From Bradyrhizobium sp. 149 (lineage in GTDB: Bacteria; Pseudomonadota; Alphaproteobacteria; Rhizobiales; Xanthobacteraceae), in the NCBI RefSeq assembly GCF_023073915.1, contig NZ_JADPKK010000017.1, positions 62,001-126,000 on the forward strand: 64,000 bases of DNA. Direction: 5' to 3'. The translations under genes and the position numbers were made by a program. Under the pieces are notes generated by a model. The model saw nothing but the letters and a program-made list of their open reading frames with translations. It made no database searches and had not been told where the DNA came from. The stretch's first letter is position 1; every line of letters begins with the position of its first letter. Below are positions 1 to 8,029 of this stretch, piece after piece.

Positions 1-830
1 GCGGCCCTGCGAATCGCCTCGAACATGTCGAAGACGACCATCCGTCCCGACGCATAGCCCACGAGGTGAATTGTGGCTCCTCCTGATGCAGCAAGCAGGC
101 TGCTGGCTACTGTTTCGCCTCCCGCAACATTGACAATCACGTGGGCGCCGGCACCGCGCGTGAGTTCAAACAATTGCTGATGCCAGGAATGATCATCCGA
201 CACCAGAACGTCCGAAGCGCCGAGGCGGCGGAGGCTTTCCCGGTGTCGGTCAGTTCGAACCAGCGAAATGACCTTCGCCCCTGCCGACCGTGCAAGCTGG
301 ACCGCCGCGATCGAAACGCCGCCGGTTCCCTGCACCAGCACGTTATCACCGGGGTTCAAGCTCCCATTAACGAATAGGGACTGCCACGCCGTTACAGATG
401 CAATCGGCAGCGTTGCCGCTTCTTCGAACGTAAGGTGCCGAGGAGCCATCACGAAGTCCTCTTCGGACGCGCACATTAGCTCGCGCAACACGCCGTTGCT
501 TGGTCCACCCAAGCGACGAGCCGCTACCTCTCGGCGAATCGGGCCATACTTCCAGTCCGGAAGGTACACGGCACATACCCGGTCTCCGACACGAAAGCGT
601 CGAACGGATTTGCCTGTGGCGACCACTTCGCCTGCACCATCCGAGATTGGTATCAGCGGCGGTCGGACCTCGATGTGATAGTCGCCATCGGCGATGGCGA
701 GATCGCGGTAATTCAAGGCCACAGCCTTCATCGCCACCACAACGTCGTGGTCGCCCGGCGTGGGATCCGGCAGATCGATCTCGACCAGACTATCGAGCGC
801 AATACGCTCGACATAGGCGTAAGCCTTCAT
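1..830 (-). CDS. Zinc-type alcohol dehydrogenase / NAD(P)H:quinone reductase-like protein (3' end outside window)
   Basis: Medium-chain dehydrogenase/reductase, probably an NAD(P)H-dependent reductase of aldehydes or quinones. The start ATG at 828-830 is preceded by GGGGTGA. The frame stays open to the window edge, giving at least 276 residues. Visible are the N-terminal GroES-like part (PGDHDVVV, ALNYRDL), the RVGDRV turn and a Rossmann region (VLVQGTGGVS, then IVNVAGG). The typical catalytic-zinc Cys ligands are not evident in the visible part, so it may be a zinc-free member. It lies 23 bp after the hydrolase gene and looks like the last gene of the minus-strand run that starts with the TetR gene at 3738. 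The substrate cannot be told. Confidence 0.85.
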   Translation of the reverse strand, partial: MKAYAYVERIALDSLVEIDLPDPTPGDHDVVVAMKAVALNYRDLAIADGDYHIEVRPPLIPISDGAGEVVATGKSVRRFRVGDRVCAVYLPDWKYGPIRREVAARRLGGPSNGVLRELMCASEEDFVMAPRHLTFEEAATLPIASVTAWQSLFVNGSLNPGDNVLVQGTGGVSIAAVQLARSAGAKVISLVRTDRHRESLRRLGASDVLVSDDHSWHQQLFELTRGAGAHVIVNVAGGETVASSLLAASGGATIHLVGYASGRMVVFDMFEAIRRA

Positions 831-853
831 CGTTCACCCCGTATCCTGCCGAA

Positions 854-1597
854 CTAGGCGTTAGCGGCTTCGAGCAGCAGGTCCGCCGTCTCCTTCGGAC
901 TTACCACCATGGTGTCGTGGCCGCAGGGAATTGACCGGAATCGCCATTCGCCGCCGCGCTTGGCACGCTCAGCCTGTTTCGGGTAACCCATGATATCGGC
1001 AGGAGGGTTGGTCGCCAGGATATAGGTCTTCGGTAGTCCCGCAGCCCCTCCATTCACCAGTCGCAGGGGCTGCAGAAAGGTCTGAACCGGATGAGGGGTC
1101 ATCATTCGCTTCAACCATTCGACGTCCGACGGCTCGCTCACCCCGATGAGCCCGGGGTCCGGCGCGCCGATCCACTCGCCGTCCTTGGCAAGGGAACGGA
1201 ACCAGTCGCGCTTTTTCGCCGCCTCTTCCGCTGTGGTGCCGGGTGCATGCGACGCAAAATCGTCGCCGTCGCCGGGGACCGCCGCATCGAGATAGACGAT
1301 GTGCTTCAGGCGCGAACGCAGGCGGTCGGCAACGCCGGTAACCACCATGCCACCGTAGGAGTGGCCGACCAGGATGACGTCGCGCAAATCGTTATATGTG
1401 ATCACGCGAACAATATCCTCGATGTGGGTATCGAGCGAAGGCGGCGGCGACCGCAAATGTCCGCGCTCGCCCAAACCAGTCAGCGTCGGCGCGAACACCG
1501 CAATCTCGTTCCGCGGGTTCAGACAGGACGCCACCCGGCTCCAACACCAGCCGCCGTTCCAGGCGCCATGAACAAGGACAAAATTCAACCTACTCAC
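854..1597 (-). CDS. Alpha/beta-fold hydrolase (EstC/salicylate-esterase-like)
   Basis: A 247-residue cytosolic serine hydrolase. It has the oxyanion-hole segment FVLVHGAWNGGW near the N terminus, the nucleophile elbow GHSYGG and a late GHDTMV segment that supplies the catalytic His. This pattern matches the plant methyl-esterase/EstC-like branch of the fold. I chose the GTG at 1597 because AGGAGGAAAC lies directly before it; an in-frame ATG at 1615 would overlap that ribosome site. It is separated from the GST gene upstream by about 27 bp and belongs to the same presumed operon. Natural substrate unknown; the setting with GSTs and reductases suggests xenobiotic esters or ring-cleavage products. 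Confidence 0.85.
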   Translation of the reverse strand: MSRLNFVLVHGAWNGGWCWSRVASCLNPRNEIAVFAPTLTGLGERGHLRSPPPSLDTHIEDIVRVITYNDLRDVILVGHSYGGMVVTGVADRLRSRLKHIVYLDAAVPGDGDDFASHAPGTTAEEAAKKRDWFRSLAKDGEWIGAPDPGLIGVSEPSDVEWLKRMMTPHPVQTFLQPLRLVNGGAAGLPKTYILATNPPADIMGYPKQAERAKRGGEWRFRSIPCGHDTMVVSPKETADLLLEAANA

Positions 1598-1624
1598 CGT
1601 TTCCTCCTGCTGCATGTCTGTGAC

Positions 1625-2236
1625 TCAATTTGCTTCGATGACCATTGCCGAGCGCATCGCCGGCAAGGCGGCGACACGATCGTGAAAGTCGTTCAGGACC
1701 GGGCTGAGAGGGATGCGAAGCATCCCGAGCCATCTCGTGAAAACAAAAAGGTAGAAGTCGATGCCCGTCCTGCGTCCGAGAACCCAGCCGCGGGCCGCCA
1801 GTTGCTTCTCGGCCACCGAGAGCGCGCGCAGAAGATATCGCGCCGTGTGCAGGCGGGCATTCTTCTGGTCCTGCTCTTCCTTTCCAACAAAACGCTCGGG
1901 CCGGAACAGTATCCTGAACAGCGGATGGACGGTCCCGCCCAGGAAACCGATCCAGTGCGATACGGCGACCCGCTCCTCGGCGCTTTTCGCGAAGCAATCC
2001 ATTCGCTCATGCCTGAGGGAAAGATATTCGAAGATTGCGCCGGTCTCCCGCAGGACGATCGAACCGGCGTGGAGAACCGGCACCTGCCGAAGGGGACTGA
2101 GAGCGGCAAAGCTCTCGTCCCCTGCGCCCTCCGGGGTCATCTCCAGTCGGACGGGCTCAATCGGATGCTCGCACTCGACCAGCAATGCCAGAGAGGCGAT
2201 CGAGCACGAAAATCTGGTGAAGTAGAACTTGTCCAT
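1625..2236 (-). CDS. Glutathione S-transferase family protein
   Basis: A 203-residue GST with an N-terminal thioredoxin-like glutathione-binding half (FYFTRFSCSIASLALL, then RQVPVL with the cis-Pro, then the ETGAIFEYL Glu-Thr/Ser-type motif) and an all-helical C-terminal half. A Ser/Cys in the FSCS segment is the likely catalytic residue, as in the beta or zeta-like bacterial classes. It would conjugate glutathione to electrophiles in the cytosol. It sits between the PEP-mutase-like gene (22 bp upstream) and the hydrolase, in a run of five same-strand genes. No strong ribosome site is visible before the ATG at 2236. Confidence 0.88.
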   Translation of the reverse strand: MDKFYFTRFSCSIASLALLVECEHPIEPVRLEMTPEGAGDESFAALSPLRQVPVLHAGSIVLRETGAIFEYLSLRHERMDCFAKSAEERVAVSHWIGFLGGTVHPLFRILFRPERFVGKEEQDQKNARLHTARYLLRALSVAEKQLAARGWVLGRRTGIDFYLFVFTRWLGMLRIPLSPVLNDFHDRVAALPAMRSAMVIEAN

Positions 2237-2258
2237 TGGGTATGTCCCGACATGCCGA

Positions 2259-3050
2259 TCAGGAGAAAAAGACGTCGGAGCGCGTTGCGAATTCCTCGAC
2301 AGTTCGCCGAAACGATCGACTTAGATACTCGAATGGCCAAGGGCCGAGGCTCACGCGCGATACACCCGCGGAGGCAAGCTCCGCGACGGAGGGGCCGCCC
2401 GGCATCATCATGATGTTCAGCGGAAGATCGATCGAACGACTTAATCTTCCGATCAACGGCAGTTCGGTCAGACCGGGGACGAACAGCCCGCTGGCGCCGG
2501 CTGCGCGATAAAGAGCGCCGCGCCTGATCGCCTCATCGACGAGAGTGTCAGTTTGTTTCTTTTCGAGAAGGACCCCGTCAAATCGGGCATTGATGAAGAG
2601 AGGAACATCTCTCTGGGCGGCCACGGCGCGAGCGCGCGCGATCTTCTCGCAATGCTGCTCGGCTTCGACGAGAAGCCGCTCGCCTCGCGAGAGTCCGTCC
2701 TCGAGGTTGATACCGACCGCTCCGGCGACAATCACTCGGTCAACGGCATCGGCAACCTGCTGCGGAGAATCGCCGAAGCCCGCTTCGAAATCAACGGTCA
2801 GCGGCACGGACACCGAACGGCTGATGCTTTCGACTGCCGCAAGCAGCAAATGAAGCGGTACCTTCTGGCCGTCGTTAAATCCGACCGACTCGGCAAGCGA
2901 GTGGCTGCTGGTCGCAACCGCCGGGTGGCCGGCGGCCTCGCAGACCTTCGCTGACCAGGCATCCCATATGTTGACCAGGACCACCGGATTATGCTGCTGG
3001 TGAAGGCCCGCGAACCTGTCTGCCAGACTTTTCATGTTTATCTTTCTCAT
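2259..3050 (-). CDS. Isocitrate lyase / phosphoenolpyruvate mutase family enzyme
   Basis: A 263-residue TIM-barrel protein of the ICL/PEPM superfamily. Family features seen: WDAWSAKVCEAAG near residue 30, VDFEAGFG (metal-binding Asp and Glu) and GINLEDG. Members cleave or rearrange C-C or P-C bonds of 2-oxo or phosphonate acids such as 2-methylisocitrate, oxaloacetate or phosphonopyruvate; short members like this are often only annotated as carboxyvinyl-phosphonate phosphorylmutase-like. The ATG at 3050 follows AGGTGAG closely; a second ATG at 3035 is possible. It lies 16 bp after the TetR gene and is probably co-transcribed with it. Confidence 0.87.
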   Translation of the reverse strand: MRKINMKSLADRFAGLHQQHNPVVLVNIWDAWSAKVCEAAGHPAVATSSHSLAESVGFNDGQKVPLHLLLAAVESISRSVSVPLTVDFEAGFGDSPQQVADAVDRVIVAGAVGINLEDGLSRGERLLVEAEQHCEKIARARAVAAQRDVPLFINARFDGVLLEKKQTDTLVDEAIRRGALYRAAGASGLFVPGLTELPLIGRLSRSIDLPLNIMMMPGGPSVAELASAGVSRVSLGPWPFEYLSRSFRRTVEEFATRSDVFFS

Positions 3051-3066
3051 GTCTCACCTTGCCACT

Positions 3067-3738
3067 TCATGCATGCCCGCCGGTCTCCACAGGACAACTC
3101 GTCGAACATTTACCGGCTCCACTGCATTGGCCGATGAACTGCGCAAACAGGTCAGCAGCCCTGTTCAGAGTCTCGCGCGACGCGCCCCCGCGTGCCTCGA
3201 CGGACAGCCAGAAAATCATGCCGAGACAGACCTGCGTAAGCGTCGCCGCTGACGCTTCCGACGTCGCAGCACGGACGCGATGCGCCACCGCCCGGGAGAT
3301 CTCCATGCGCACATTTGCGATTGCAGCGCTCACGGCCGGCTGTCGATCGCGAGACGGCATCAGCGTGAGCAGCACACAACCGCGCTCCGCCGGCGGCTCG
3401 GGTGAATAGATCATCACGAGCCGTCGGAGCATGGCCTTTATCGAGTCTTCGAGCGAGGCTCTACAGAGCTCCTGCAATGCCGCACGGATCTCACACCCGT
3501 GGCGCTCGACCGCGGCGCAAATGATGCTTTCCCTGTCTCCGAAAGCAAGCCGTAAACTCGGCCGATTGATGCCCGCTCCCTGGCTGAGTTCGTCCATGGT
3601 AGCGCCTTCAAGACCGCGTGCCAGGAGCACATCTATGATGCCGTCCAGAGCCTTCGCACGATCGAACTTGCGCGGTCGGCCACGCAGTCGCCTTTCGGCA
3701 CGCTCGTCGACGTTAAAGCTGTTTGATCCCTTGGGCAT
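3067..3738 (-). CDS. TetR/AcrR-family transcriptional regulator
   Basis: A 223-residue regulator. It has a short basic N-terminal arm with RLRGRPRKFDRAKAL, then a TetR helix-turn-helix (ATMDELSQGAGINRPSLRLAF) around residues 45-70, and a C-terminal ligand-binding half resembling the TetR_C_16 type (AERGCVLL). It opens the minus-strand run 3738-1 and most likely controls it by sensing a small toxic compound. The gene upstream on the same strand ends only 42 bp away, so little room is left for its own promoter; it could be co-transcribed with the reductase gene at 3781-4716. Confidence 0.88.
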   Translation of the reverse strand: MPKGSNSFNVDERAERRLRGRPRKFDRAKALDGIIDVLLARGLEGATMDELSQGAGINRPSLRLAFGDRESIICAAVERHGCEIRAALQELCRASLEDSIKAMLRRLVMIYSPEPPAERGCVLLTLMPSRDRQPAVSAAIANVRMEISRAVAHRVRAATSEASAATLTQVCLGMIFWLSVEARGGASRETLNRAADLFAQFIGQCSGAGKCSTSCPVETGGHA

Positions 3739-3780
3739 CGTTCGCTCGCGCGTTCGGCTGTCGATGTTCAGGAGCGCCTC

Positions 3781-4716
3781 TCAGACGGTCAGCACGACCT
3801 TTCCCACCGAGCGGCGCTCCGCAACTTTCCCCAAGGCCTCGGCCGCCTTTTCCAACGGATAGCTCGCCGTCACCTCGATCTTCAGCAAACCATCATCCAC
3901 CATCCGAGCCAGTGCCTCCAAACCGGTGTGGTTGGGCTCGACAAGATACCAGGACGTCCTGACCCCGAGCTTCTCCCCTTCACTCCTCAGCTGGGGTGCC
4001 CAAGCGGCCTGCGCACTGATAAGAAGGCCGCCGCGACGAAGCGTCCTGAGCATCTGAAGACAGACCTCACCGCCGACGAGCTCGATCACAACGTCGACGT
4101 CTGCAATCTGATCTTCGACGGCGCAGATCGTGTAATCGATCGTCACGTCGGCACCTAGCTCCTCAAGGAACCGGCGCTTGGCGCCGCTTGCGACGGCGAC
4201 AACGTAAGCGCCTCGCGCCTTGGCAATCTGGACGGCGAGGTGTCCGACGCCGCCCGCGGCGCCGTTGATCAGGACCCTGTCACGAGGCCCGACCTTGGCG
4301 ATGTCGACCAGCATTTCCCAGGCTGTGAGTCCTGCAAGCGGGAGTGCGGCAGCTTGTTCGAAGCTCAGGCTCCTTGGCTTGAGGGCAAGGTGGCGCGCCG
4401 GCGCCACCAGATACTCCGCATAGGCATTTGCAGCACGGGGAAACCAAGGCATTCCGAACACCTCGTCCCCAACCCGGAAGCGCGTCGTACCATAGCCCAC
4501 TTGCTCGACGATGCCGGAGACATCCCAGCCGGGGACGTAGGGTAGGCTGAGGGCTCGCATGTATGCCTTCCCTTGCGCTGTATAGACATCCACCGGGTTG
4601 ATACCTGCGGCCTTGACCCTGACCAGCACTTCGGTCGGCAACGGCGTCGGCCGAGCAATCTGCACAAGCTGCAATCGATCCGGACCTCCCCACTCATTTT
4701 GCTGAATGGCGCGCAT
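3781..4716 (-). CDS. NADP-dependent zinc-free alcohol dehydrogenase / quinone oxidoreductase
   Basis: A 311-residue MDR-family reductase. The N-terminal GroES-like domain starts MRAIQQNEWGGP and contains the GINPVDVYTAQG and VGDEVFG segments; the Rossmann domain has VLINGAAGGVGHLAVQIAKA around residue 150. The Cys/His zinc ligands of true alcohol dehydrogenases are absent, which fits quinone or enone reductases. I chose the ATG at 4716 because homologues start there; the open frame reaches 4803. A TTGACA-N18-TAGCGT promoter lies upstream with a palindromic operator in its spacer. It is divergent from the SnoaL/TetR pair. Confidence 0.88.
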   Translation of the reverse strand: MRAIQQNEWGGPDRLQLVQIARPTPLPTEVLVRVKAAGINPVDVYTAQGKAYMRALSLPYVPGWDVSGIVEQVGYGTTRFRVGDEVFGMPWFPRAANAYAEYLVAPARHLALKPRSLSFEQAAALPLAGLTAWEMLVDIAKVGPRDRVLINGAAGGVGHLAVQIAKARGAYVVAVASGAKRRFLEELGADVTIDYTICAVEDQIADVDVVIELVGGEVCLQMLRTLRRGGLLISAQAAWAPQLRSEGEKLGVRTSWYLVEPNHTGLEALARMVDDGLLKIEVTASYPLEKAAEALGKVAERRSVGKVVLTV

Positions 4717-4760
4717 TAGGGATTCAGGATTGGGCAAGGCACTGCTCCACGTTTCGAATG

Positions 4761-4790
4761 TTGACAACGCTACGGACAGGTCCGTATCTT
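4761..4790 (+). promoter_or_regulatory. Sigma-70-type promoter for the SnoaL-TetR pair
   Basis: On the plus strand TTGACA (4761-4766), an 18-bp spacer and TATCTT (4785-4790) form a good promoter about 30 bp before the ATG at 4821. It overlaps the oppositely directed promoter and shares the same palindrome, so one bound repressor could shut both directions. Confidence 0.5.
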
Positions 4791-4796
4791 TGTCAA
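4767..4796 (-). promoter_or_regulatory. Sigma-70-type promoter for the 4716 reductase gene
   Basis: Reading the minus strand, TTGACA (4791-4796) is followed by an 18-bp spacer and TAGCGT (4767-4772). The spacer is filled by the palindrome at 4771-4786, so a bound repressor would block polymerase. The same arrangement recurs at 7039-7068. Confidence 0.5.
4771..4786. promoter_or_regulatory. Palindromic operator, probable TetR binding site
   Basis: TACGGACAGGTCCGTA is a perfect 7-2-7 palindrome between the divergent genes at 4716 and 4821. A second copy with a few changes is at 7043-7058, in the same position relative to TTGACA. The likely ligand is the TetR protein encoded at 5411-5983; this assignment is inferred from position. 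Confidence 0.6.
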
Positions 4797-4820
4797 GTAC
4801 CAAACCTCGGAGGATTGCAC

Positions 4821-5306
4821 ATGTTGATGACGATACCGCAAACGACCGGCCGGCTTGACGGCAGCGCCGACATCCTGACCACCGCTGAGATGAAGCAGAT
4901 CGTCTCGGAGCTAGCCCGCGTGAAAAGCGAGCAAGACATCGAGGCGGCGCTGGCGATTTACCATCCAGAAGGCGTTCTGCAGTCGCCGCCGATGGGGGCG
5001 CGCTCGCAAGGAGCGGATGAACTCCGCCGCGGCCTTGAGATATTTTTCAGGTTCGCGCCGGACTATTCGGTGCAGCTCACCGGACAAGCGGCGGACGGTG
5101 ACACCCTCTGCAGCTGGGGCACGATCAGCTTTACGCCCGCCTACAGCTTTCACGGAGCAAAGCCGAACGGCGCGCGCGTGACGACCCCGGTTTTCATCCT
5201 GTTCCGGTTCAAGGACCGCAAGATTGTGTGGGAATCCTTCCACTTCGACCTCGCCGACGTTGCTCACCAAGCCGGTGTGCCTGCCGAAGCTTATCGGCGG
5301 TCATGA
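4821..5306 (+). CDS. SnoaL-like / nuclear transport factor 2 family protein
   Basis: A 161-residue protein with the NTF2-like cone fold: helical start (TTAEMKQIVSELAR), YHPEGVLQSPPMG, then beta strands with FRFKDRKIVWESFHFD. Such proteins include polyketide cyclases, ketosteroid-isomerase-like and dehydratase enzymes, and many of unknown activity; no catalytic residues can be assigned here. The ATG at 4821 is preceded by GGAGG with good spacing. It is the first gene of a two-gene unit with the TetR gene; its TGA overlaps an in-frame ATG (4 bp) that could start a longer form of the regulator. Confidence 0.8.
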   Translation: MLMTIPQTTGRLDGSADILTTAEMKQIVSELARVKSEQDIEAALAIYHPEGVLQSPPMGARSQGADELRRGLEIFFRFAPDYSVQLTGQAADGDTLCSWGTISFTPAYSFHGAKPNGARVTTPVFILFRFKDRKIVWESFHFDLADVAHQAGVPAEAYRRS

Positions 5307-5410
5307 GCGAATGGCGGCAAGTCGACGATGCTTGCCGCCAGCCGCCCTTGGTATTGCAGGGAACAAGCCGAGCAGCTAACACAGCCCTGCAGAATGACGG
5401 ATTGGACAAA

Positions 5411-5983
5411 ATGTCGTCTCCCCAGAAGCGTGGCCTTGCGGTTCGAGATAAGATCCTGAACACCGCGGACGAGTTGTTCTACCGCGACGGCATTCGCGCG
5501 ATCGGCGTCGACACGATCGTCGAGAAATCCGGCGTTGCGAAGACGAGCCTCTACCGCTGGTTCCCCACCAAGGACGATCTGATCGCGGCCTTCCTGCAGC
5601 GGCGAGATATGTTGTTCTGGCAACAATGGGACAAGATCGCGGACAAGCATAAAGAGGATCCCACCGCTGAACTGCTGGCGCAGCTCCGCTGGATCAGTCA
5701 GTACGTGGCGAGCCCCGAATACCGCGGCTGCCCGTTCCAGATTGCCGCGACAGAATTCCCCGACCTTGGCCATTCCAGCCGGGCGATTTGCATCGGAAAC
5801 AAGCAGGAGCTGCGACGACGTCTGCTCGACCTTGCTCGGAAGATCGGCGTCGATGAACCTGCTGTGATTGCCGATCAGCTTCTCTTGCTGATCGATGGTG
5901 CTTTCATCAATACCCTGCTCTTCGCCAAGTCGGGTCCGGCGAAACAGCTGGCCAAGGCCGGCGCTCAGTTGATTGGCGCATAA
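5411..5983 (+). CDS. TetR/AcrR-family transcriptional regulator
   Basis: A 190-residue TetR protein. Its helix-turn-helix (GIRAIGVDTIVEKSGVAKTS, then LYRWFPTKDDLI) lies around residues 24-58. The C-terminal half with EYRGCPFQIAATEFPD is typical of the branch that controls short-chain reductases and SnoaL proteins. The ATG at 5411 gives the usual family length; the ATG at 5303, overlapping the stop of the preceding gene, would add 36 residues with no family match. It probably autoregulates through the palindrome at 4771-4786 and may also control the gene at 6016-7026 through the related site at 7043-7058. Confidence 0.88.
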   Translation: MSSPQKRGLAVRDKILNTADELFYRDGIRAIGVDTIVEKSGVAKTSLYRWFPTKDDLIAAFLQRRDMLFWQQWDKIADKHKEDPTAELLAQLRWISQYVASPEYRGCPFQIAATEFPDLGHSSRAICIGNKQELRRRLLDLARKIGVDEPAVIADQLLLLIDGAFINTLLFAKSGPAKQLAKAGAQLIGA

Positions 5984-6015
5984 TCGCAGCTTGCGGCCCT
6001 ACCCTCCGCCTGATG

Positions 6016-7026
6016 CTACTTCCGCCCCGGGATTTTCAGGCGCGTGAGGCGATCGGCGATTGCATTCAGGAAATCCGCGGCTTCAAAGACCTGCGCGGGC
6101 GTCGCGACACCGCCGCCTCCAGCGTCGTGGCAAAGCAAACGTTGCGTCGTTTCTGCGACGATGGGAGCCGTGATGCCGTAAATGTCACGGCCGGTTACCA
6201 CGGACTGCGCCCGGCCTGCGTGGCCCACGGCCTCAACTTCGATCATGAACTCGGTGCTGTCGAGCCCGCCGGCTTGCGCCGCGCCGGCAAACGTTGCAAC
6301 GCTCATCACGGCCTCGACGTTCGGCACGCCCGAATGCCGCGGCAAGAGGATGATTTCGGGGGCGGGATAACAATCGATCACATCGGCCCCGCCTATCGGC
6401 GCCGGGAAATGATGACGGGATATCAGCGGGGCGCCTTCGGTCTTTACGAGGCTGCCGTTCTGATGCCGGAATTGCCTTCCCCGCAACCCGGAAGCGGCGA
6501 GCGCAGAGCCTCGCGTCATCCTCCACGAACTCAGATAGTATGCAATGCGGACCCGATTTGCCCCAGGCACCGCTCCAAGCGCAGCAGTCGCAAGGAGGTC
6601 GGAAAGCGCTCCGAAGAATCCGGTTGCCGGAAGGATGTAGCGATTGGCTGCAACGGCGGCCTCGTGCAATTCGCCACACAAGTGCTCTACCACCGGTGGC
6701 TCGCCCGTGATGTCGATGTAGTGAACTCCGCGTTCGACAGCCGCTTTGGCCAGCAAGGGGGCCGTGGCGCCGAACGGCCCGGCACAGTTCAGGACGACGG
6801 CGACACCTTGCAGGAAGCCGTTCAGCGCGGTTTCGTTCGACAGATCGAGCTCGGCAAACTCGTAGCCCAGTTCGCTTGCGAGTCGGGCGGCCGTCGTATT
6901 CCGCGCGCCCAATCGCGCCTCGATCCCACGTCTTCGCAGCTCACGGGCTATCAAATTCGCCGTGTGACCGGAAGCTCCATAGATGGCGACAGACGGTTCT
7001 CTCACGTGGAGATCTCCAGTAGACAT
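6016..7026 (-). CDS. Saccharopine dehydrogenase-like NAD(P)-binding protein (trans-acting enoyl reductase type)
   Basis: A 336-residue oxidoreductase. It begins with a Rossmann fold (SVAIYGASGHTANLIARELRRRG), followed by LNCAGPFG and HYIDITGEPPV, the hallmark of the saccharopine-dehydrogenase-like reductases related to mycobacterial trans-acting enoyl reductases. True saccharopine dehydrogenases are larger, so lysine metabolism is unlikely. Its promoter (TTGACA-N18-TAGCGT at 7039-7068, minus strand) contains a second copy of the TACGGAC-type palindrome, which links it to the regulator at 5411-5983. Divergent from the GST gene at 7079. Confidence 0.83.
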   Translation of the reverse strand: MSTGDLHVREPSVAIYGASGHTANLIARELRRRGIEARLGARNTTAARLASELGYEFAELDLSNETALNGFLQGVAVVLNCAGPFGATAPLLAKAAVERGVHYIDITGEPPVVEHLCGELHEAAVAANRYILPATGFFGALSDLLATAALGAVPGANRVRIAYYLSSWRMTRGSALAASGLRGRQFRHQNGSLVKTEGAPLISRHHFPAPIGGADVIDCYPAPEIILLPRHSGVPNVEAVMSVATFAGAAQAGGLDSTEFMIEVEAVGHAGRAQSVVTGRDIYGITAPIVAETTQRLLCHDAGGGGVATPAQVFEAADFLNAIADRLTRLKIPGRK

Positions 7027-7038
7027 GGACCCTCTACG

Positions 7039-7068
7039 ACGCTACAGACCTGTCCGTCTCTTTGTCAA
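7039..7068 (-). promoter_or_regulatory. Promoter with embedded operator for the 7026 gene
   Basis: On the minus strand TTGACA (7063-7068), an 18-bp spacer and TAGCGT (7039-7044). The spacer holds TACAGACCTGTCCGTC (7043-7058, plus-strand reading), which matches the 4771-4786 palindrome at most positions. The flanking TCTTTGTCAAG is also shared, so the whole promoter block appears duplicated. Confidence 0.55.
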
Positions 7069-7078
7069 GGATGCCGCG

Positions 7079-7705
7079 ATGAGCAGTCTTACCCTCTACT
7101 CCCACCCGCAATCCGGTCATGCTCACAGGGTCGAACTGCTTCTTTCCCTGCTTGAGTTGAGTTACCGGCGGCTTGACGTGGATCTGGCCAAGCGGGCCAA
7201 TCGAGCGCCCGAATTCCTGCGGTTGAATCCTTTGGGCGAAGTGCCACTGTTGATGGACGGCGAGCGCCGGATTGCGGAGTCCAACGCAATACTCGTCTAC
7301 CTGGCACGACGAGAAAACAGGACTGATTGGCTCCCCCTCAACGCTGCCGGCCTGGCAAACGTCGAGACCTGGCTCAGCCGCGCAGCCGACAAGCTGTCGT
7401 ACGGTATCGCGAAAGCTCGCTTGATCAAATTATTCGGGCTGAAAGGCGATCTTCAGGAAGCCCAAGCGCGCGGTGTCCGGCTCCTTCGCGCTGCCGAGGA
7501 GCATCTGGGCGCACAACCCTATCTGGTCGGGCACCGTCCCACCATCGCCGACCTCGCCATCTATAGCTACGCGGCTCTTGCGGAGGAGGCCGGGATCGAT
7601 ATGAGCAAATTCCGCCAGGTCGCGGCTTGGATAGGGACAATTGAGAGCTTGCCAAAGTTCGTTCCGCTGCGCCGGGTAGGCACAACCCCGCCGCCGGGCC
7701 TGTAG
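7079..7705 (+). CDS. Glutathione S-transferase family protein
   Basis: A 208-residue GST. The thioredoxin-like half has LTLYSHPQSGHAHRVELLL with a Ser in the active-site segment, LGEVPLLMDG with the cis-Pro, and AESNAILVYLA, the glutathione gamma-glutamyl site. The helical half ends with HRPTIADLAIYSYAALAEEAG, the N-capping box region. It is paired head to head with the saccharopine-dehydrogenase-like gene. Its last three codons and TAG stop lie inside the tRNA gene at 7696-7771, so part of the tRNA is also coding sequence. Confidence 0.87.
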   Translation: MSSLTLYSHPQSGHAHRVELLLSLLELSYRRLDVDLAKRANRAPEFLRLNPLGEVPLLMDGERRIAESNAILVYLARRENRTDWLPLNAAGLANVETWLSRAADKLSYGIAKARLIKLFGLKGDLQEAQARGVRLLRAAEEHLGAQPYLVGHRPTIADLAIYSYAALAEEAGIDMSKFRQVAAWIGTIESLPKFVPLRRVGTTPPPGL

Positions 7706-7771
7706 CTCAATGGTTAGTGCCGGCCGCTCATAACGGTCTGGTTGCAGGTTCGAGTCCTGCCGGGCCCACCA
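7696..7771 (+). tRNA. tRNA with CAT anticodon (elongator Met or lysidine-type Ile2)
   Basis: A 76-nt cloverleaf with encoded CCA. Acceptor GGGCCTG pairs with CGGGCCC. The anticodon stem GGCCG/CGGTC carries the loop CTCATAA with CAT at 7729-7731. The T arm is GCAGG-TTCGAGT-CCTGC. The D stem GCTC/GTGC has one T-T mismatch where GAGC would be expected, so this copy may be slightly degraded or compensated. The G1-C72 pair and overall sequence do not settle Met versus Ile2. It overlaps the GST stop codon by 10 bp. Confidence 0.85.
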
Positions 7772-7843
7772 GCCTTCGCTCGCTTCGCGAGCTTCGGCTC
7801 GGCAAGCCAGCGCTACGAACTCCCAGCGAAGCGAACGAAGGCT
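7771..7843. repeat. REP-like palindrome directly after the tRNA
   Basis: AGCCTTCGCTCGCTTCGC (7771-7788) is the inverted complement of 7826-7843 with one mismatch, and an inner GCTCGC/GCGAGC hairpin lies within the left arm. The element abuts the tRNA CCA end and could help terminate tRNA transcription. The GCGAAGCGAA core resembles the palindrome at 60570-60649. The rest of the gap to 8030 shows nothing clear. Confidence 0.5.
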
Positions 7844-8029
7844 GTCACGTCGAAGCCCGCAGGGCGAAGGGGACTGACTGGTCGGAGTGCGTTGCCGAGG
7901 GTCCCGCTTCCGCGCGACGATAAGCTTTGTGCACTGTCACCGTAATCCGTATTTTTCCGCGATCTTGTCGCCAAATGAAAGCTCATCAGCCTCCATGATT
8001 ATCAAACCGGTGTCTTTTGACAGCATCCG

